From Prorocentrum cordatum (taxonomy: Eukaryota; Sar; Dinophyceae; Prorocentrales; Prorocentraceae): a DNA stretch of 64,000 bases. Shown here in pieces: positions 31,738 to 42,226 of this stretch. The position numbers and the translations under genes were made by a program. The notes beneath the pieces were generated by a model. That model did not search any database, was not told where the DNA came from, and saw only the letters and a program-made list of their open reading frames with translations. How positions within the stretch are numbered: position 1 is the first letter of the stretch; every line of letters begins with the position of its first letter. The DNA lies in contig CAUYUJ010000916.1 in NCBI GenBank assembly GCA_963575745.1, positions 1 to 64,000 on the forward strand. The letters run 5' to 3'.

Positions 31738-32025
31738 TCACTGCTCAGTGGGGATGTCAAGGGTGACCCCATGGCTGGCGCTTCTAGCCCGGTAGTTGCC
31801 TGGTGTCTCGCACTTCATGGAGGTTGGGCCCCCGAAGTCCAGATGCACAAGAGTTTCGAAGCGTATCTGGCCGCGCCTGGGTTCGATTAGGGGCAAGTCA
31901 CCGAGGCCGCGGGAGCGGTTATCTGCACCATTCGTCGCCTTGGCTGGACGGCTGCTTTGAAGGGGTGGATCGCGTTTGGGGTGGGCTTGGTGCATGCGGC
32001 TAAAGCCATCTACGTTGAAAGCCAT
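31738..32025 (-). CDS. Candidate small coding segment, unknown protein
   Basis: A 95-codon minus frame in non-repetitive DNA with balanced composition: MAFNVDGFSRMHQAHPKRD at the start, EPRRGQIRFETLVHLDFGG in the middle, GVTLDIPTEQ at the end. It looks more protein-like than anything in the 10 kb around it. I recognise no domain, signal peptide or membrane segment. It could be an exon or an old fragment. No spliced leader or splice site was identified, and shadow frames exist on the other strand. Confidence 0.3.
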   Translation of the reverse strand: MAFNVDGFSRMHQAHPKRDPPLQSSRPAKATNGADNRSRGLGDLPLIEPRRGQIRFETLVHLDFGGPTSMKCETPGNYRARSASHGVTLDIPTEQ

Positions 32026-32423
32026 GGAGAAAATAATCTTACACGGTTACGAATCGCGCGCGTTTGGTGTTCCTCAGGCAAGCTAGGGAGAAGCAGTATG
32101 TCAAAGTCCGCAACATTCCAGCGAACACAGATTGGCAATATGGGTGATTATTGCAGCGACGCTGACGCTGGGGGCTGCAATAGCGATGATGTTGGCCTCA
32201 GCGATGGCGACACCGTAGCAACGAATCGTCAACGACAACAGCGTTGGTACAATATACAGACGCATAGAGCCGGTAACCGTAACAACCACGAAAGCGCGAG
32301 CAAAATCAGGAAATTGGCAGTAACCCTCGAGGAAGTAGTCTTGAAGCCGAGCGGCTCTGGGGGTGGACAGATCGAGAAGCGGACGGCGACGCGCTCCCCT
32401 CCTTCTGTTGCCCTTGTTCCTTG

Positions 32424-32547
32424 GCATCGCTCGGACGTGTGCCCGCTTTCTCGGCGAGGACCATCGAGGAGCATTTTGGGCCACTTTGCGAAAAAATACG
32501 CGCGGGAGACCGGAGAATGCGCATGGAATGGACGCCCGAGCGATGGC
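32424..32547 (+). mobile_element. TIR element, family A (copy 2)
   Basis: Left end GCATCGCTCGGACGT, right end ACGCCCGAGCGATGGC. Shares the interior GGCGAGGACCATCGAGGAGC and GCGAAAAAA with copies 1 and 3. One mismatch between the ends. The preceding 32026-32423 is spacer with no gene seen. Confidence 0.8.
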
Positions 32548-32895
32548 AAGCCTCTCATCCTCCTTGGAGCTCTCCAGATGTCCAGGGGAAGGCGGCAGAG
32601 GCTCCCAGAGGCCCCTCGGAGGCCCCCGAGGCTCCGGGAGGCCTACGGACGCGTCCAGAGACGCGCGGTGCGCCGAGCCCGAGAACTTCGGTCTTCGGGG
32701 GAGTCACAGGGACCACCGCCACCGAGAACCCCATCGGAGGGGGGCCCCCCCCCCCGCCGCCCCCCCCCCCCCCCGATGGATTCCTGGTGGCGGTGGCCCT
32801 GGCTCCTCTGAGGCCTCCGAGGAGCGCGCGTCGATCCCATGGTGGCGCCCGAACCGCTGCTGCCGGTGTGCTCGCCCCGGCTATAGGATGACTCC
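32548..32895. other. GC-rich spacer with C run
   Basis: Includes a nearly pure C stretch at 32747-32775. No gene recognised. Confidence 0.5.
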
Positions 32896-33300
32896 TCTCC
32901 TCCTCCTGGAGGAGGAGGAGGAGGAGGAGGAGGAGGAGGAGGAGGGAGGAGGAGGAGGAGGGAGGAGGAGGAGGAGGGAGGAGGAGGAGGGAGGAGGAGG
33001 AGGCCGTACCGCCCCCCCCTGGTGGCGCCCGAACCGCTCCGCCCTCCCAGCGTGCCGCCTGCGCGCGGGCGGTGGCGTGCGCCCGCCTCTCGGGCCGCGG
33101 CGCCGCTCGAGGCCTCCGGCCTCCGCGGGCCCTGCGCCCTCGAAGGCGAGGTCCTTTCTGGAGCGAGCCACGAGGAGGAGGAGGAGGAGGAGGAGGAGGG
33201 GGAGGAGGAGGAGGAGGGAGGAGGAGGAGGAGGAGGAGGAGGAGGAGGGGGAGGGGAGGGGGAGGGGGAGGAGGAGTAGGAGTAGGAGTAGGAGTAGGAG
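32896..33300. repeat. (GGA)n tracts around a GC-rich core
   Basis: GGA repeats at 32905-33003 and 33172-33300 flank ~165 bp of unique GC-rich sequence. Confidence 0.9.
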
Positions 33301-33780
33301 GCTGACGCTGACGCCCTCGGCCGAAGACCGAGAAAGCAGTGGGAGGCGTAAAACTCCAGTAAAGGCCGAGAAAGCAGTTGAGAGTACTTCGCCCTCGGCC
33401 GGAGGCCGAAGGCCTCCAGCCTCGCGGCTCCTGCGATCTTGCTCGAGCAGTCCCGTGTCCGCGGCGGCCTTCGCCTTCCCCCGCCTGTCCTCGGTGTCAG
33501 TCTGCCGCCTCGCTGCCCGACCGGGGCCCTCTCGCGCGGAGCCATCGCCAGCGCCGCGACCACAGACAAACTGCTGGTCGAGCTGGGCGCCGTGTTGGCT
33601 CCTCCTCCTCCTCCACCTCCTCCTCCTCCTCGTCCTCCTCCTCCTCCTCCTCTGGCTCCGTTTCTCGTCCCTCACCCGTGTCCGCGCCGCCCACGGGCAG
33701 AAGGAGCACAGACATCCTGCGGCTCAAGAGATCGCGACGGCCGTGTTGTTCGCCGCTTTGGGCCTTAATGGGGCTGTTTA
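33301..33780. other. Spacer with a (TCC)n tract
   Basis: Two GGCCGAGAAAGCAGT units (33326-33376) and (TCC)n at 33600-33655. No gene recognised. Confidence 0.5.
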
Positions 33781-33885
33781 CAGGGCGCCTTGGACCGCCA
33801 AAGGCGGCCCAGGATGAACGGAAATGTCCCCGAGAAGGGGTCGAGAGGTCCAGGGGCCCACGTCTCGAAAAATGTCGAGCCGTTG
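33781..33885 (+). repeat. Dispersed repeat family E, diverged plus copy
   Basis: GGATGAACGG, GAGAAGGGGTCGAGAGG, CCCACGTCTCGAAAAAT in the family order. Confidence 0.6.
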
Positions 33886-34480
33886 GGTGGGGAAATGTAG
33901 ATGGAAGGTAGGCAGGGAAGTTGGAGCAGAGCACAAGAGGAAGGAAGGATTGGCGACGATGGAACAGGGGCTTGGAGAGCATAGAGGACGGGGGAGGGGG
34001 ACGGGAGGGAGTGGGCGAGGGGGAGGAGACGGGGGTACAGGGGCAAGGAGGAGGGCGAGGGATGGAGGACATTCGCCTCCCGGTTCCCCCATGACTTTCC
34101 AGGGTGACGAACAGCCTTTGCGAGGGCGAAGGACAAACCTGCGAGAGAAGAAAGAACGCGAAGATTGAAAAACATACAGCGAGGAGAAAGCAAGCTTCCT
34201 TCTGGTGGCAGAAAGACAAGCGCCTCCTGCGGCTTCCTGACGACTGCTAGAGCCCCCCTTGAGCCATCCCGAGCCCTCCTGGGGCCTCTCCCCAGGGCCC
34301 TCCCCAACCTCCTCTCATCTACCTCTTTGTTCCTTTTCGCTTCCCAGCCTCCCCTCCTCCTCCTCATCCTCCTCCTCCTCCTCCTCCTCCTCCTCCTCCT
34401 CCATGTTTGTTCCTTGTGGTTAGCCCCTCCCTGCCGCACCCCCAGACAGATCGGAAGGGAATGTCAGCGGATCTGCAACT
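33886..34480. other. G-rich spacer and (TCC)n tract
   Basis: Many GGGGA/GGGAG runs at 33930-34080, capable of quadruplex formation; (TCC)n at 34350-34400. No gene recognised. Confidence 0.6.
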
Positions 34481-34790
34481 AGAACTCGCAAGAGTTACAA
34501 GGATGATGGGGGGCGGTGTTCAGAACGGGGCTATCGTTTCAGCGCCTCGCACATTCGTCCTGGATGCTTGCAGCAACTACAAGGAAGGAGGGGGGCTTTC
34601 CAAATAGGTCCCTCGCCCTGGTTCCGCGCACATTCGTGTCACAGGCTTGTCACAGTTACAAGGATGGAGGTCGGCTATGATTCAAAACAAGTTGGGGTCT
34701 CGCATTAGCGCCGCGCACTTTCGTTTCAAAAGCTTGCAACAGTCGGCAAGTATGGAGGACGCGTCCTTCTCAAAATAGTGCAATCGATTG
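34480..34790 (-). repeat. Diverged inverted copies of the 83-bp satellite
   Basis: Three or four units read on the minus strand as the family at 19258-19845 (GCGCGGCGCTAA, AACGAAWGTGCG, CTTGCAA). They are much more diverged and are isolated from that array by 15 kb. Confidence 0.65.
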
Positions 34791-35205
34791 AGACTTCCTT
34801 GGTCTCAACTCAAAAGTGTAGCAGCTGATCGGATAGAGGGCGACGACATATTAATGTGTATCCATCATTTGAGGCCCGTTCAAAGGTCATGACCATAAGT
34901 GTAAGCTTGCGCGGATGGGGCGGTCCTTTTCCAAAACAGAGGTGTCGTTGGACGCCTCCTTAAATTCTTTACGCTTCGCGTATCCCCACCAGCCCATCTC
35001 ACAGCAGCAACTCTTGCGAAGCATGCCGACAGTCGTGTTTTTCAGGCGTGTGTCCGCTTGGCCCCGCATATCTCCCCTGTTCCTCTTTCCTCCCGCCTCC
35101 TTGTACATCCTCCTTGTGGGGGGAGCGGGAGAAGGACGAGGCGGAGGAGGAGGGAGACAAAGCGCTCCTCGTGATTTGAGTCGTTTGAAGTTTCTCGTCC
35201 TGGTG
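34791..35205. other. Spacer, no gene seen
   Basis: Unique sequence. Nothing recognised. Confidence 0.5.
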
Positions 35206-35575
35206 TGAGTCATTCGGGCCATTCTTCCTGGTGTGAGTCGTTCGGGCTCTTCGTGGTGTGAGTCGTTCGGGCTCTTCGTCCTGGTGTGAGTCGTTCGGGC
35301 TTCTCGTGGTGCGAGTTGTTCGGGTCCCTCATCCTGGTGTGAGTCGTTCGGGCCCCTCCTCCTGGTGTGACTCGTTCGGGCTCCTCGTGGTGTGAGTCGT
35401 TCGGGGCCCGCGTCGTGGTGTGAGTCGTTCGGGCTCCTCGTGGTGTGAGTCGTTCGGGCGCCTCGTCCTGGTGTGAGTCGTTCGGGCCCTCCTTGTGGTG
35501 TGAGTCGTTCGGGCTCTTCGTGATGTGAGTCGTTCGGGCCCCTCGTCCTGGTGTGAGTCGTTCGGGCTCCTCGTG
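35206..35575. repeat. GTGTGAGTCGTTCGGGC minisatellite
   Basis: Fourteen or so units of 22-28 bp. Units alternate between CTCCTCGTG, CCCTCGTCCTG and similar tails. Confidence 0.95.
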
Positions 35576-35805
35576 GGGCCTCTTGGGGGCCTCTTGGAGC
35601 CTCTTGGGGCCTCTTGGGGGCCTCTTGGGGGCCTCTTGGGGGCCTCTTGGGGGCCTCTTGGGGCCTCTGGGGGCCTCTTGGGGGCCTCTTGGGGGCCTCT
35701 TGGGGGCCTCTTGGGGCCTCTTGGGGGCCTCTTGGGGGCCTCTGGGAGGCCTCTTGGGAGCCTCCTGGGGGCCTCTTGGGGCCATCTTGGGGCCTCTTGC
35801 GACCT
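35576..35805. repeat. GGGGGCCTCTT repeat block 2
   Basis: About twenty near-identical 10-11-mers in a row, the purest block of this family. Confidence 0.95.
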
Positions 35806-36200
35806 CCTCAGAAGCGCAAAGGAGCGCTGCCCCCTGAGAAGGACAAAATGAGCCCAAAACCTTCGTAAAATCAATGGTTTTGCTATGAAGGAAGATGAGC
35901 GCGGCCCCCTCAGGAGGCCAAAATGGGGGCCAAAACCGTAGTAAAATCAATGATTTTAGCTTGAAAGGAGGAGAGGGACCTATCTCCGTCCCCCCGTCGG
36001 GGCCAGAATCCTCGTGAGGGTCGTCGTTTTTTAGCCCTCCCAGGAGTCGAAAAAGACCCCTCTGACCATCCGCGGGGGTCCCTCTCCAGGCCCAGGGGGA
36101 GGGGGTAGGGGGAGGGGTAAACCCCTCCCCGAAAGGGAAGAAGGGGGGTTGAGGACAGAGCGGGCTCTCTAAACCACTCACGCCCAAAGGGTTGGTGGGA
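35806..36200. other. Spacer with a short duplication
   Basis: Two diverged ~65-bp units sharing GTAAAATCAATGRTTTT (35810-35965), then unique sequence. No gene. Confidence 0.5.
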
Positions 36201-36257
36201 CTATATGATCAGATCTTCTCGCATCCCTCACTACGCGCCAGAAGGATGCAAGTAAGT

Positions 36258-37087
36258 TCACTGCCCCTCCTGAATGGCAGGCCCATCGGGAGTTGGTGTT
36301 TCAAGGGGGCGCTTCCCGTGGTAAGAGAGGGCAGTTTGCTGGGACTTGTGACAGGATGAGGCTCTTGGGACTGGAGGGTGCATTCCTCCTCTTCCTCCTC
36401 CTCCTTCGCTCCTCCTCCCCGCCTCCTCCTCCTCCTCCTTCGATACCCCTCTGCCTGAGCCGCCATGTGGCCCCGCACGTCTCTCAGCACCCCTCCCAGC
36501 CCAACAGTTTGACCCACAGCCTCGCCTCGTGCGGGCTTGCCGTCGGTTCGGCTGGCAGTCAGAGAGCCTGTTCGTGTCGTTGTTGACTCCCGCCTGGTAT
36601 GCACAGCTCGTGCACAGCCATGGCATATTGCTGCACTCTGGGGCCAGCCAGTTCCAAAAGTGAGCTTGGGTGGCATCAGACGACTTGCTCGCGCTGGTGG
36701 CGAACTCCGCCCAGCCTGCCTTGCTTCGAGTCATGCGCAGCTGTGTGCGCAACTCTGCCATGTTTTGCAGCACGCTTGTCCAGCAAGTATCACAGTAAGC
36801 AGTAAATGAGGGACTGCGTAAGCGTTGAGCACGGGAGCCCCTTTCGTCCCCGAATAAGTTAGTTCCTTTCCTTCGATCTTCCCCATTATACTGCCAAACA
36901 CGTCCGACATAAGGCCAGATCCATGAATATTGTGTCGAACGTCTGGGATATTGCAGTCCGCTCGTGCTATTGTGTTGCCAATGCGTTTCCTGCGTTGTGT
37001 CCCTGCCTTACCTCCATGCTGGTTCGAATGCCCGCATGCGCCCATATCCTGAACGTGAACGCATCGAAGATGCATCCAGCGAGTCAC
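36258..37087 (-). CDS. Weak coding-like region, two overlapping minus frames
   Basis: Non-repetitive DNA with long minus frames. One (37087-36731) contains HNIHGSGLMSDVFGSIMGKI and YSGTKGAPVLNAYAV. The other is open from about 37007 to 36258. It has CDTC and PWLCTSCAYQ Cys-pairs near 36810-36790 and 36640-36610, followed by NRLSDC; this loosely resembles a RanBP2-like zinc finger but lacks the last Cys spacing. It then runs into GGA-encoded poly-E. The two frames overlap and I cannot choose between them. It may be exons, a decayed gene, or chance. Confidence 0.2.
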
Positions 37088-37376
37088 CGTTTACCCTTGC
37101 TCTGCTTCCAGGTATGTGGCCAAACGTTGGACGACTATTAGCTAGGCTGCTAGACTGCGTTATGCTCCAATCCGTGCGGAGACCATGTGGAAAACGTGTT
37201 GTAACGGTTCCCTAGAACCATCCGAGGCAATATTGAGCTACTCGGAGCTGTCCTGGCGGTGTCAGAGGCTATCTCGAGGGTACCTTGGGACCCTTTGGAA
37301 GTATAGTTGACCCTCTGGGGGGCTTCTTGGAATTGCGGGGGGGTAGGGTGGTCGCCTCGTGGGCAATGTTTGGACA

Positions 37377-37585
37377 TTCATCCTCATCATCATCTTCATC
37401 TTCATCATCATCAGCAACATCATCATCATCATCATCATCAGCAGCAGCATCATCATCATCATAATCATCGTCATCATCCTCATCATCCTCATCATCCTCA
37501 TCCTCATCATCCTCATCCTCATTATCATCCTCCTCCTCCTCCTCATCCTCATCATCATCATCATCATCCTCATCATCACCTCCAC
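37377..37585. repeat. (CAT)n / (TCC)n tract
   Basis: CAT-based array with TCC interruptions. Confidence 0.95.
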
Positions 37586-38045
37586 TCACGAATCGGCGCG
37601 CTCGGCTGCTCCGCACTCGTCAGCTCCCTCGCCAGTAGCGGTATGTTGGAGGGCTGCCATCACCAGCACGAGCCTGGAGGACAGCCCCCGACCGCCCTTG
37701 TGCCGGCAGCCGGGAAGGCTGGCTGCCCTCACCAGCAGTGGCCCGGAGCACGGCCCTCACCACCCCGAGGCTGCCAGAGGCTCGAGCCTCCAGGCACGAG
37801 GTCTCCGCCACTGTCGGCCTCCAGAGGTGCCTTCTCTCCGGCCCCAGGGACGTCGGGACGACTCGCTCTGCCAAGATGGCTGGCTTCCCTGGCCTCCCAG
37901 GAGGGCTAAAAAGATAACACCCGGAGCTAAAATACCCAAAGTCCAGTCGAGGTGTTCAGCAGTCCAGATAGGTCTGCAGATTTGGAGTGTTATCTTGAAG
38001 CGCTCGGGAAGGCGGCGGCAGGGCGGCGGGGAGTACTTCAATAGC
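37586..38045. other. Spacer, no gene seen
   Basis: Mixed GC-rich sequence with repeated CTCACCAGCA words. Nothing recognised. Confidence 0.5.
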
Positions 38046-38049
38046 TTTG

Positions 38050-38335
38050 AGCCCCCGGAGTACAGGGGCCCCCGGGACTACAAGGGCCCCTTCCCCCAGA
38101 CTACAAGGGCCCCCACCCCCAGACTACAGGGACCACCCCCCCCCAGGAACCCCGGACTACAAGGACGCCCCCCTGGACTACAAGGGCCCCCCTCCCTGAC
38201 TACAGGGACCCCCTCCGGACTCAAGGGCCCACCCCCAGATTTCAGGCACGTCAAACCAAGAAGACCCCCCCCGGGACTAGACTACAGGGACCCCCCCCGG
38301 CTACAGGGCCCCGGACTACAGAGGCCCCCCCCCCC
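38050..38335. repeat. GACTACARGGSCCCC minisatellite
   Basis: A dozen units of 17-30 bp, varying mainly in C-run length. Confidence 0.9.
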
Positions 38336-38640
38336 TCCCGGATTATTGGAAAAAGCTGCCTTCCAAGAGGTGACAACATTTTGGGGCTCCGGGTTTCTGG
38401 AAACCGCCATGTAGAGCCCCCCAGGCCTCGCGACGGGGTGCTTTGGGAGCCCACCGGGGCCTCCCACAGGGGAAGTGCCCCGGGCCAGGGCCGACCCCTT
38501 GGCAGCACCCGAGACGTGCTCGCTCCCAGCACGGTGGCAGCCGCTGGCCCCCAGGCGTCATGACTTCTGTGCTTTCTGGGCTCCGCGCGTGCACCGTTTC
38601 GGGGGGGTGCTTGAGGGGCCCCTTTGCCCAGGGTGCCCCC
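38336..38640. other. Spacer, no gene seen
   Basis: Unique GC-rich sequence. Confidence 0.5.
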
Positions 38641-38830
38641 AGCTTTTTCCACTCAACTCCAGAGATCCAACGCATTGGAAAAATCAAGACGGAGGTTTTT
38701 CCCAGTGGTAGGCCTGCCCTCGCCGCGCCCGAACCGTCAAGAAACGACTCGGGATGAAGAACCAGTCTGGGAGAAGGGGCCGAGACTTCCGGGGACCGCG
38801 CATCGAAAAAATCACGACATCGGCCCTCTG
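38640..38830 (+). repeat. Dispersed repeat family E, plus copy
   Basis: AACGCATTGGAAAAATC, then CGAACCGTCAAGAAACGACT, then GGGATGAAGAACC, then CGCATCGAAAAAATCACGAC. The following 38831-39245 is spacer with no gene seen. Confidence 0.8.
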
Positions 38831-39245
38831 GGATTCTGGAACAAAAAGGGCCTCTGGGCCTCGTGAAGGGTGCTCTGGAGGTCTCGGTGGCTTCCTTGGA
38901 AACCCTGGGGGCACCTTGGGCCAGGGGCGCTCCTAGCAGCACCCGAGCAGTGCAAGGTGCGTGCTGCCAGCACGGCCATTTGTGGGGCCTCTGAGGCAAG
39001 TGACTGCGGAGGTGGGGAAGCGCTGCTGCCATCCCGCCCATCCCGCCCGCATGGAACTGCGCACGCCACTGCCCAGCATTGGATCCAGAACAAGATCCGC
39101 AGGATGCACGGTCCCTGAGATCCGACGTCACAAAGAAAACACCAAAGACATGAAACAAGCAGCACCGCCGGAGATCACGACCGGACCCCTGGACCCAATC
39201 TTGCTGCGTCCTGTTCCGGGCCGAATCGACCTGCGACTCGCCTCA

Positions 39246-39464
39246 AGTCGGGCCTGTCCCCCTACAGGGGGAATCTTCCAAAAGAGTCAAAAAATAAACC
39301 GGGGACGATTTTGTGGATTGTTTTTGCTGACTATTTTAGGGCATGTGTTGACTATTTTCAATTCTTCGGCCAAAATCGGCCTAGGAGGAGGAGGAGGAGG
39401 AGGAGGAGGAGGAGGAGGAGGAGGCGGAGGAGGAGGAGGAGGACTGCAGGGGGACAGGCCCGCC
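39246..39464 (+). mobile_element. TIR element, family C, carrying (GGA)n
   Basis: Left end GTCGGGCCTGTCCCCCTACA is complementary to the right end CTGCAGGGGGACAGGCCCGC. The interior holds TTGACTATTTTCAATTCTTC and a (GGA)n tract (39386-39442). Confidence 0.75.
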
Positions 39465-39550
39465 TTGCGACTCGCCTGCAGGGGGCGGGCGGCGGCCCCT
39501 GCCGGCGAGGCGCAGGGCCCCTGAGATCCCGGCAGCCTCAGGGGGTGAGA

Positions 39551-39669
39551 GGAGGGGGGAGGGCTTCTTAGAAGCACCCCTGCTTCTTAGAAGGCGCGGG
39601 CCTCATCTATAGATGTAAGGACGGCGCCTTCTAAGAAGCAGCTTCCTTCTGAGAAGCCCTCCCCCCTCC
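39551..39669. mobile_element. Foldback element, family G (copy 2)
   Basis: Inverted homologue of 22252-22375. GGAGGGGGGAGGGCTTCTTA pairs with the 3' end, and GCTTCTTAGAAGGCGC pairs with GCGCCTTCTAAGAAGC around a short AT loop (CATCTATAGATG). Confidence 0.8.
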
Positions 39670-39992
39670 CTCCACCCCCGTGTGCGCGCCGCCGATCTGC
39701 GCTCCCCGGCGGGCCCCGGGAGCTTCACAGCTCGATCCGGCCCGAAGCAGGACGCAGACAGACCCAGACTCGGGGGCAGCAAAGAGGGGGGTGATGACTG
39801 GGGGGGGGGGTATCATGGCGTGGGCCATGGCATATTTCCCCAGATCTCATGGCGCCTCCTCTTATTTCATGACGTCCCTGGCCCCTCGCTGGGCCGCGCA
39901 CATGCCGCCTGTCATGATTTACACCCCCCCCCCTCTTGGACACCCCCCCTCTTGGCCGCTCCCGGGAAGCAGGACGCAGAAGGACCCAGACC
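39670..39992. other. Spacer with duplicated words
   Basis: GAAGCAGGACGCAGA occurs twice (39745 and 39966) among G/C runs. No gene. Confidence 0.5.
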
Positions 39993-40165
39993 CCCGACGT
40001 CACGATTTTTGCATGGCGTCGCCCCCCAGGGCTCTCGACCCGTTCCCCGGGACCGGTTTTTGTTTCGTCCCGAGTCGTTTTGTCGACGGTCCCGAGGCTT
40101 GGCGAGGGCCACAGAGACTGAAAAGAGTGGAAAATTTGCCGTCACGATTTCTGCATCACTCGAGG
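39993..40165 (-). repeat. Dispersed repeat family E, minus copy
   Basis: On the minus strand: GGACCGTCGACAAAACGACT, then GGGACGAAAC, then GGTCGAGAGCC, then AAATCGTGACGTCGG. Near-consensus order. Confidence 0.8.
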
Positions 40166-40319
40166 AGGTCTGGGGATTCCCGGGATGGGGTGCGGGGGGT
40201 CCCGTCGCATTTTTTTCTGCGGTGTTGCAGTTTTTGTTGGCAGCGTCGGATCTCCAGGCCGACGGGGCAGGAGAGCCCGCGGCCCCAGGCCTCGCCCAAC
40301 ACAGTCGAGGCGCTGACCT

Positions 40320-40393
40320 AAGGAACGAGGAGGAGGAGGAGGAGGAGGAGGAGGACGAGGAAGAGGAGGAGGAGGAGGAGGAGGAGGAGGGTA
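40320..40393. repeat. (GGA)n tract
   Basis: Directly abuts the RNase H fragment. Confidence 0.95.
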
Positions 40394-40545
40394 GTGCGCA
40401 AGATCAGAGCGCACCTGCCGCTCCAGGCTGTCGAGTCGGGGCTTGTGTCCAGGCGTGATAGGTTCGGCAATAACCAAGCGGATGTGTGGGCCAAGTTTTC
40501 TACTACGAGAGTGCGTGTGCCTGAAGAAGTTCGGTTGAGACGGTG
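40394..40545 (+). pseudogene. C-terminal RNase H fragment of a retrotransposon
   Basis: A ~50-residue plus frame: IRAHLPLQAVESGLVS then RFGNNQADVWAK then VRVPEEV. The GNxxADxxAK pattern is the C-terminal motif of the RNase H domain found in LINE polyproteins, where the Asp is catalytic; it is kept here. The usual preceding KAH..xxA element is also recognisable (IRAHLPLQAV). The rest of the domain is missing: a GGA tract begins immediately upstream. It could derive from the same LINE type as 6951-8000. Confidence 0.5.
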
Positions 40546-40659
40546 CAGGCGAGGCCGAGGGGGAGGGGGAGGCCAGGCCCGCGTGCCACCCCGCACGGCC
40601 CAGGGCGCGCAGCGGGCACCTCGGAGGAGAGCTCGGCCTGTCGGCGGCCGCCCAGCGGG

Positions 40660-40860
40660 CCTCCTCCTCCTCCTCCTCCTCCTCCTCCTCCTCCTCTCCT
40701 CCTCCTCCTCCTCCTCCTCCTCCCCTCCTCCTCCTCCTCCCCTCCTCCCCCTCCTCCCCCTCCTCCCCTCCTCCTCCTCCTCCTCCTTCCCCCTCCTCCT
40801 CCTCCTCCTCCGCCTCCCCCTCCTCCCCCTCCCCCTCCACCCCCTCCCCTCCCCGAAAAA
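40660..40860. repeat. (TCC)n tract
   Basis: About 200 bp of TCC/CCCTCC. Confidence 0.95.
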
Positions 40861-40874
40861 GTCGGGCGGCATCC

Positions 40875-41235
40875 GGCGTCTCCACAAAGTCAGAGGCGGG
40901 GATTTTTCCTCGTTTTCGGCCGCTGGAGGCCCGCGACAAGTCCTGGGGACCGTCCAAAAACTACTCAGGACGAAAAGTTGGCCCTGGTGAACGTTTGGAC
41001 GCCCCGCATTGAAAAAATCAGGACATCGGATCTCTGGGAACCCAGGCATCCGGCGTCTCGAAAAAATCGAGACGGGTTCTTTTCATCGTTTTCGGCCTCT
41101 CGGGGCCCTCCCCGGGCTTCGGGACCGTCAAGGAACCACTCGGAATGAAAAACAGGTACCGGGGAAGTGGTCGAGAAGCCGGGGGCCCGTGTCCCGAAAA
41201 ATCGCGACGCCGGGTGCTTGGGATTGGGGCTCCTG
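40875..41235 (+). repeat. Dispersed repeat family E, two adjacent plus copies
   Basis: Copy one is at 40875-41040, copy two at 41045-41225. Each has a TCGTTTTCGGCC start, a GGGACCGTC..AAAACYACTC core, then GATGAA/GACGAA and a GAAAAATCGCGACG-like end. Confidence 0.85.
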
Positions 41236-41371
41236 CAAGGGCTCCTCATTCGATGATCGAAAGATTTGGAATGTCTTCTTCGGCGGAAGTAAGCCGCCTC
41301 CGCCAGCGGAAGCCAGCAGAAGTAACAATCGGCCTCACAAGAGATGACAGCATCGTTGGATTCAGAGTTTC

Positions 41372-41730
41372 CTCAATCCGTCGAATGGGCACGGAAAGGA
41401 TGGTGACGATCGACGGCAGTTCTTCCCCAGCTTGAGCAGGAGTCGCTGTCGGTGTCGCGCGGATTTTGACCACTCGATGCAGAAAGTCGCCTGCCCAGCA
41501 ACGGCCGATGGCAGCTTTGGACAACGTGTGCTGTTGGGCATCAGCTCCTCCTCCTGCATGGTGGCCCAAGTCGCCCTCACGGCATTCCCGCTTGGGCCTC
41601 CCACCGCCAGCGCAGACGTCCCCTGCGGAGCCGCGGACGCCGTCGGTGCCGCGCGGACCTTCACCATCCGATGCAGAAACTCGCCTGCCCAGCAGCGGCC
41701 GATGCCAGCTTTGGACAGCGCGTGCTGTCA
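41372..41730 (+). mobile_element. Degraded family B elements
   Basis: GAATGGGCACGGAAAGGATG and ATGCAGAAAGTCGCCTGCCC are followed by GCAACGGCCGATGGCAGC. The second half repeats at 41640-41725. Right ends are not intact. Confidence 0.55.
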
Positions 41731-41734
41731 GGGC

Positions 41735-41935
41735 CTCCTCCTCCTCCTCCTCCTCCTCCTCCTCCTCCTCCTCCTCCCCCTCCCCCTCCTCCCCCTCCTC
41801 CCCCCTCCTCCCCCCTCCTCCTCCCCCTCCTCCTCCTCCTCCTCCTCCTCCCCCTCCTCCTCCTCCTCCTCCTCCTCCTCCCCCTCCTCCTCCTCCTCCG
41901 CCTCCCCCTCCTCCCCCCTCCCCCCCCCCCGAAAA
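41735..41935. repeat. (TCC)n tract
   Basis: TCC/CCCTCC array ending in a C run at 41918. Confidence 0.95.
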
Positions 41936-42090
41936 AGTCGGACAGCGCGTGCTGTCAGGGCACCGGGCGAGCAGCTGCCGTGCCCGCGTCGGCGCCCCCG
42001 GCGGAGACTCTGCGGCCGGGAGCTCCTGTTCGTCGCGCGTCGCGCCGCCGCTCTGGCCCGCCACGCCTCGGCGCGACACGCTGGCCTCAC

Positions 42091-42152
42091 GTCGGGCCTG
42101 TCCCTGCACAGGAGGAGTGTTCGAAAATAGAGAGGAAAAAAAAAAAAAAAAA

Positions 42153-42226
<74 letters not shown>

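Noticed and set aside
35210-36187. 325-codon minus frame across 35.2-36.2 kb
   Set aside because: Built from GTGTGAGTCGTTCGGGC and GCCTCTTGGGG repeats.
42136-42224. Poly(A) as a retroposed mRNA tail
   Set aside because: It lies between the two inverted ends of a family C element and has no coding sequence upstream.
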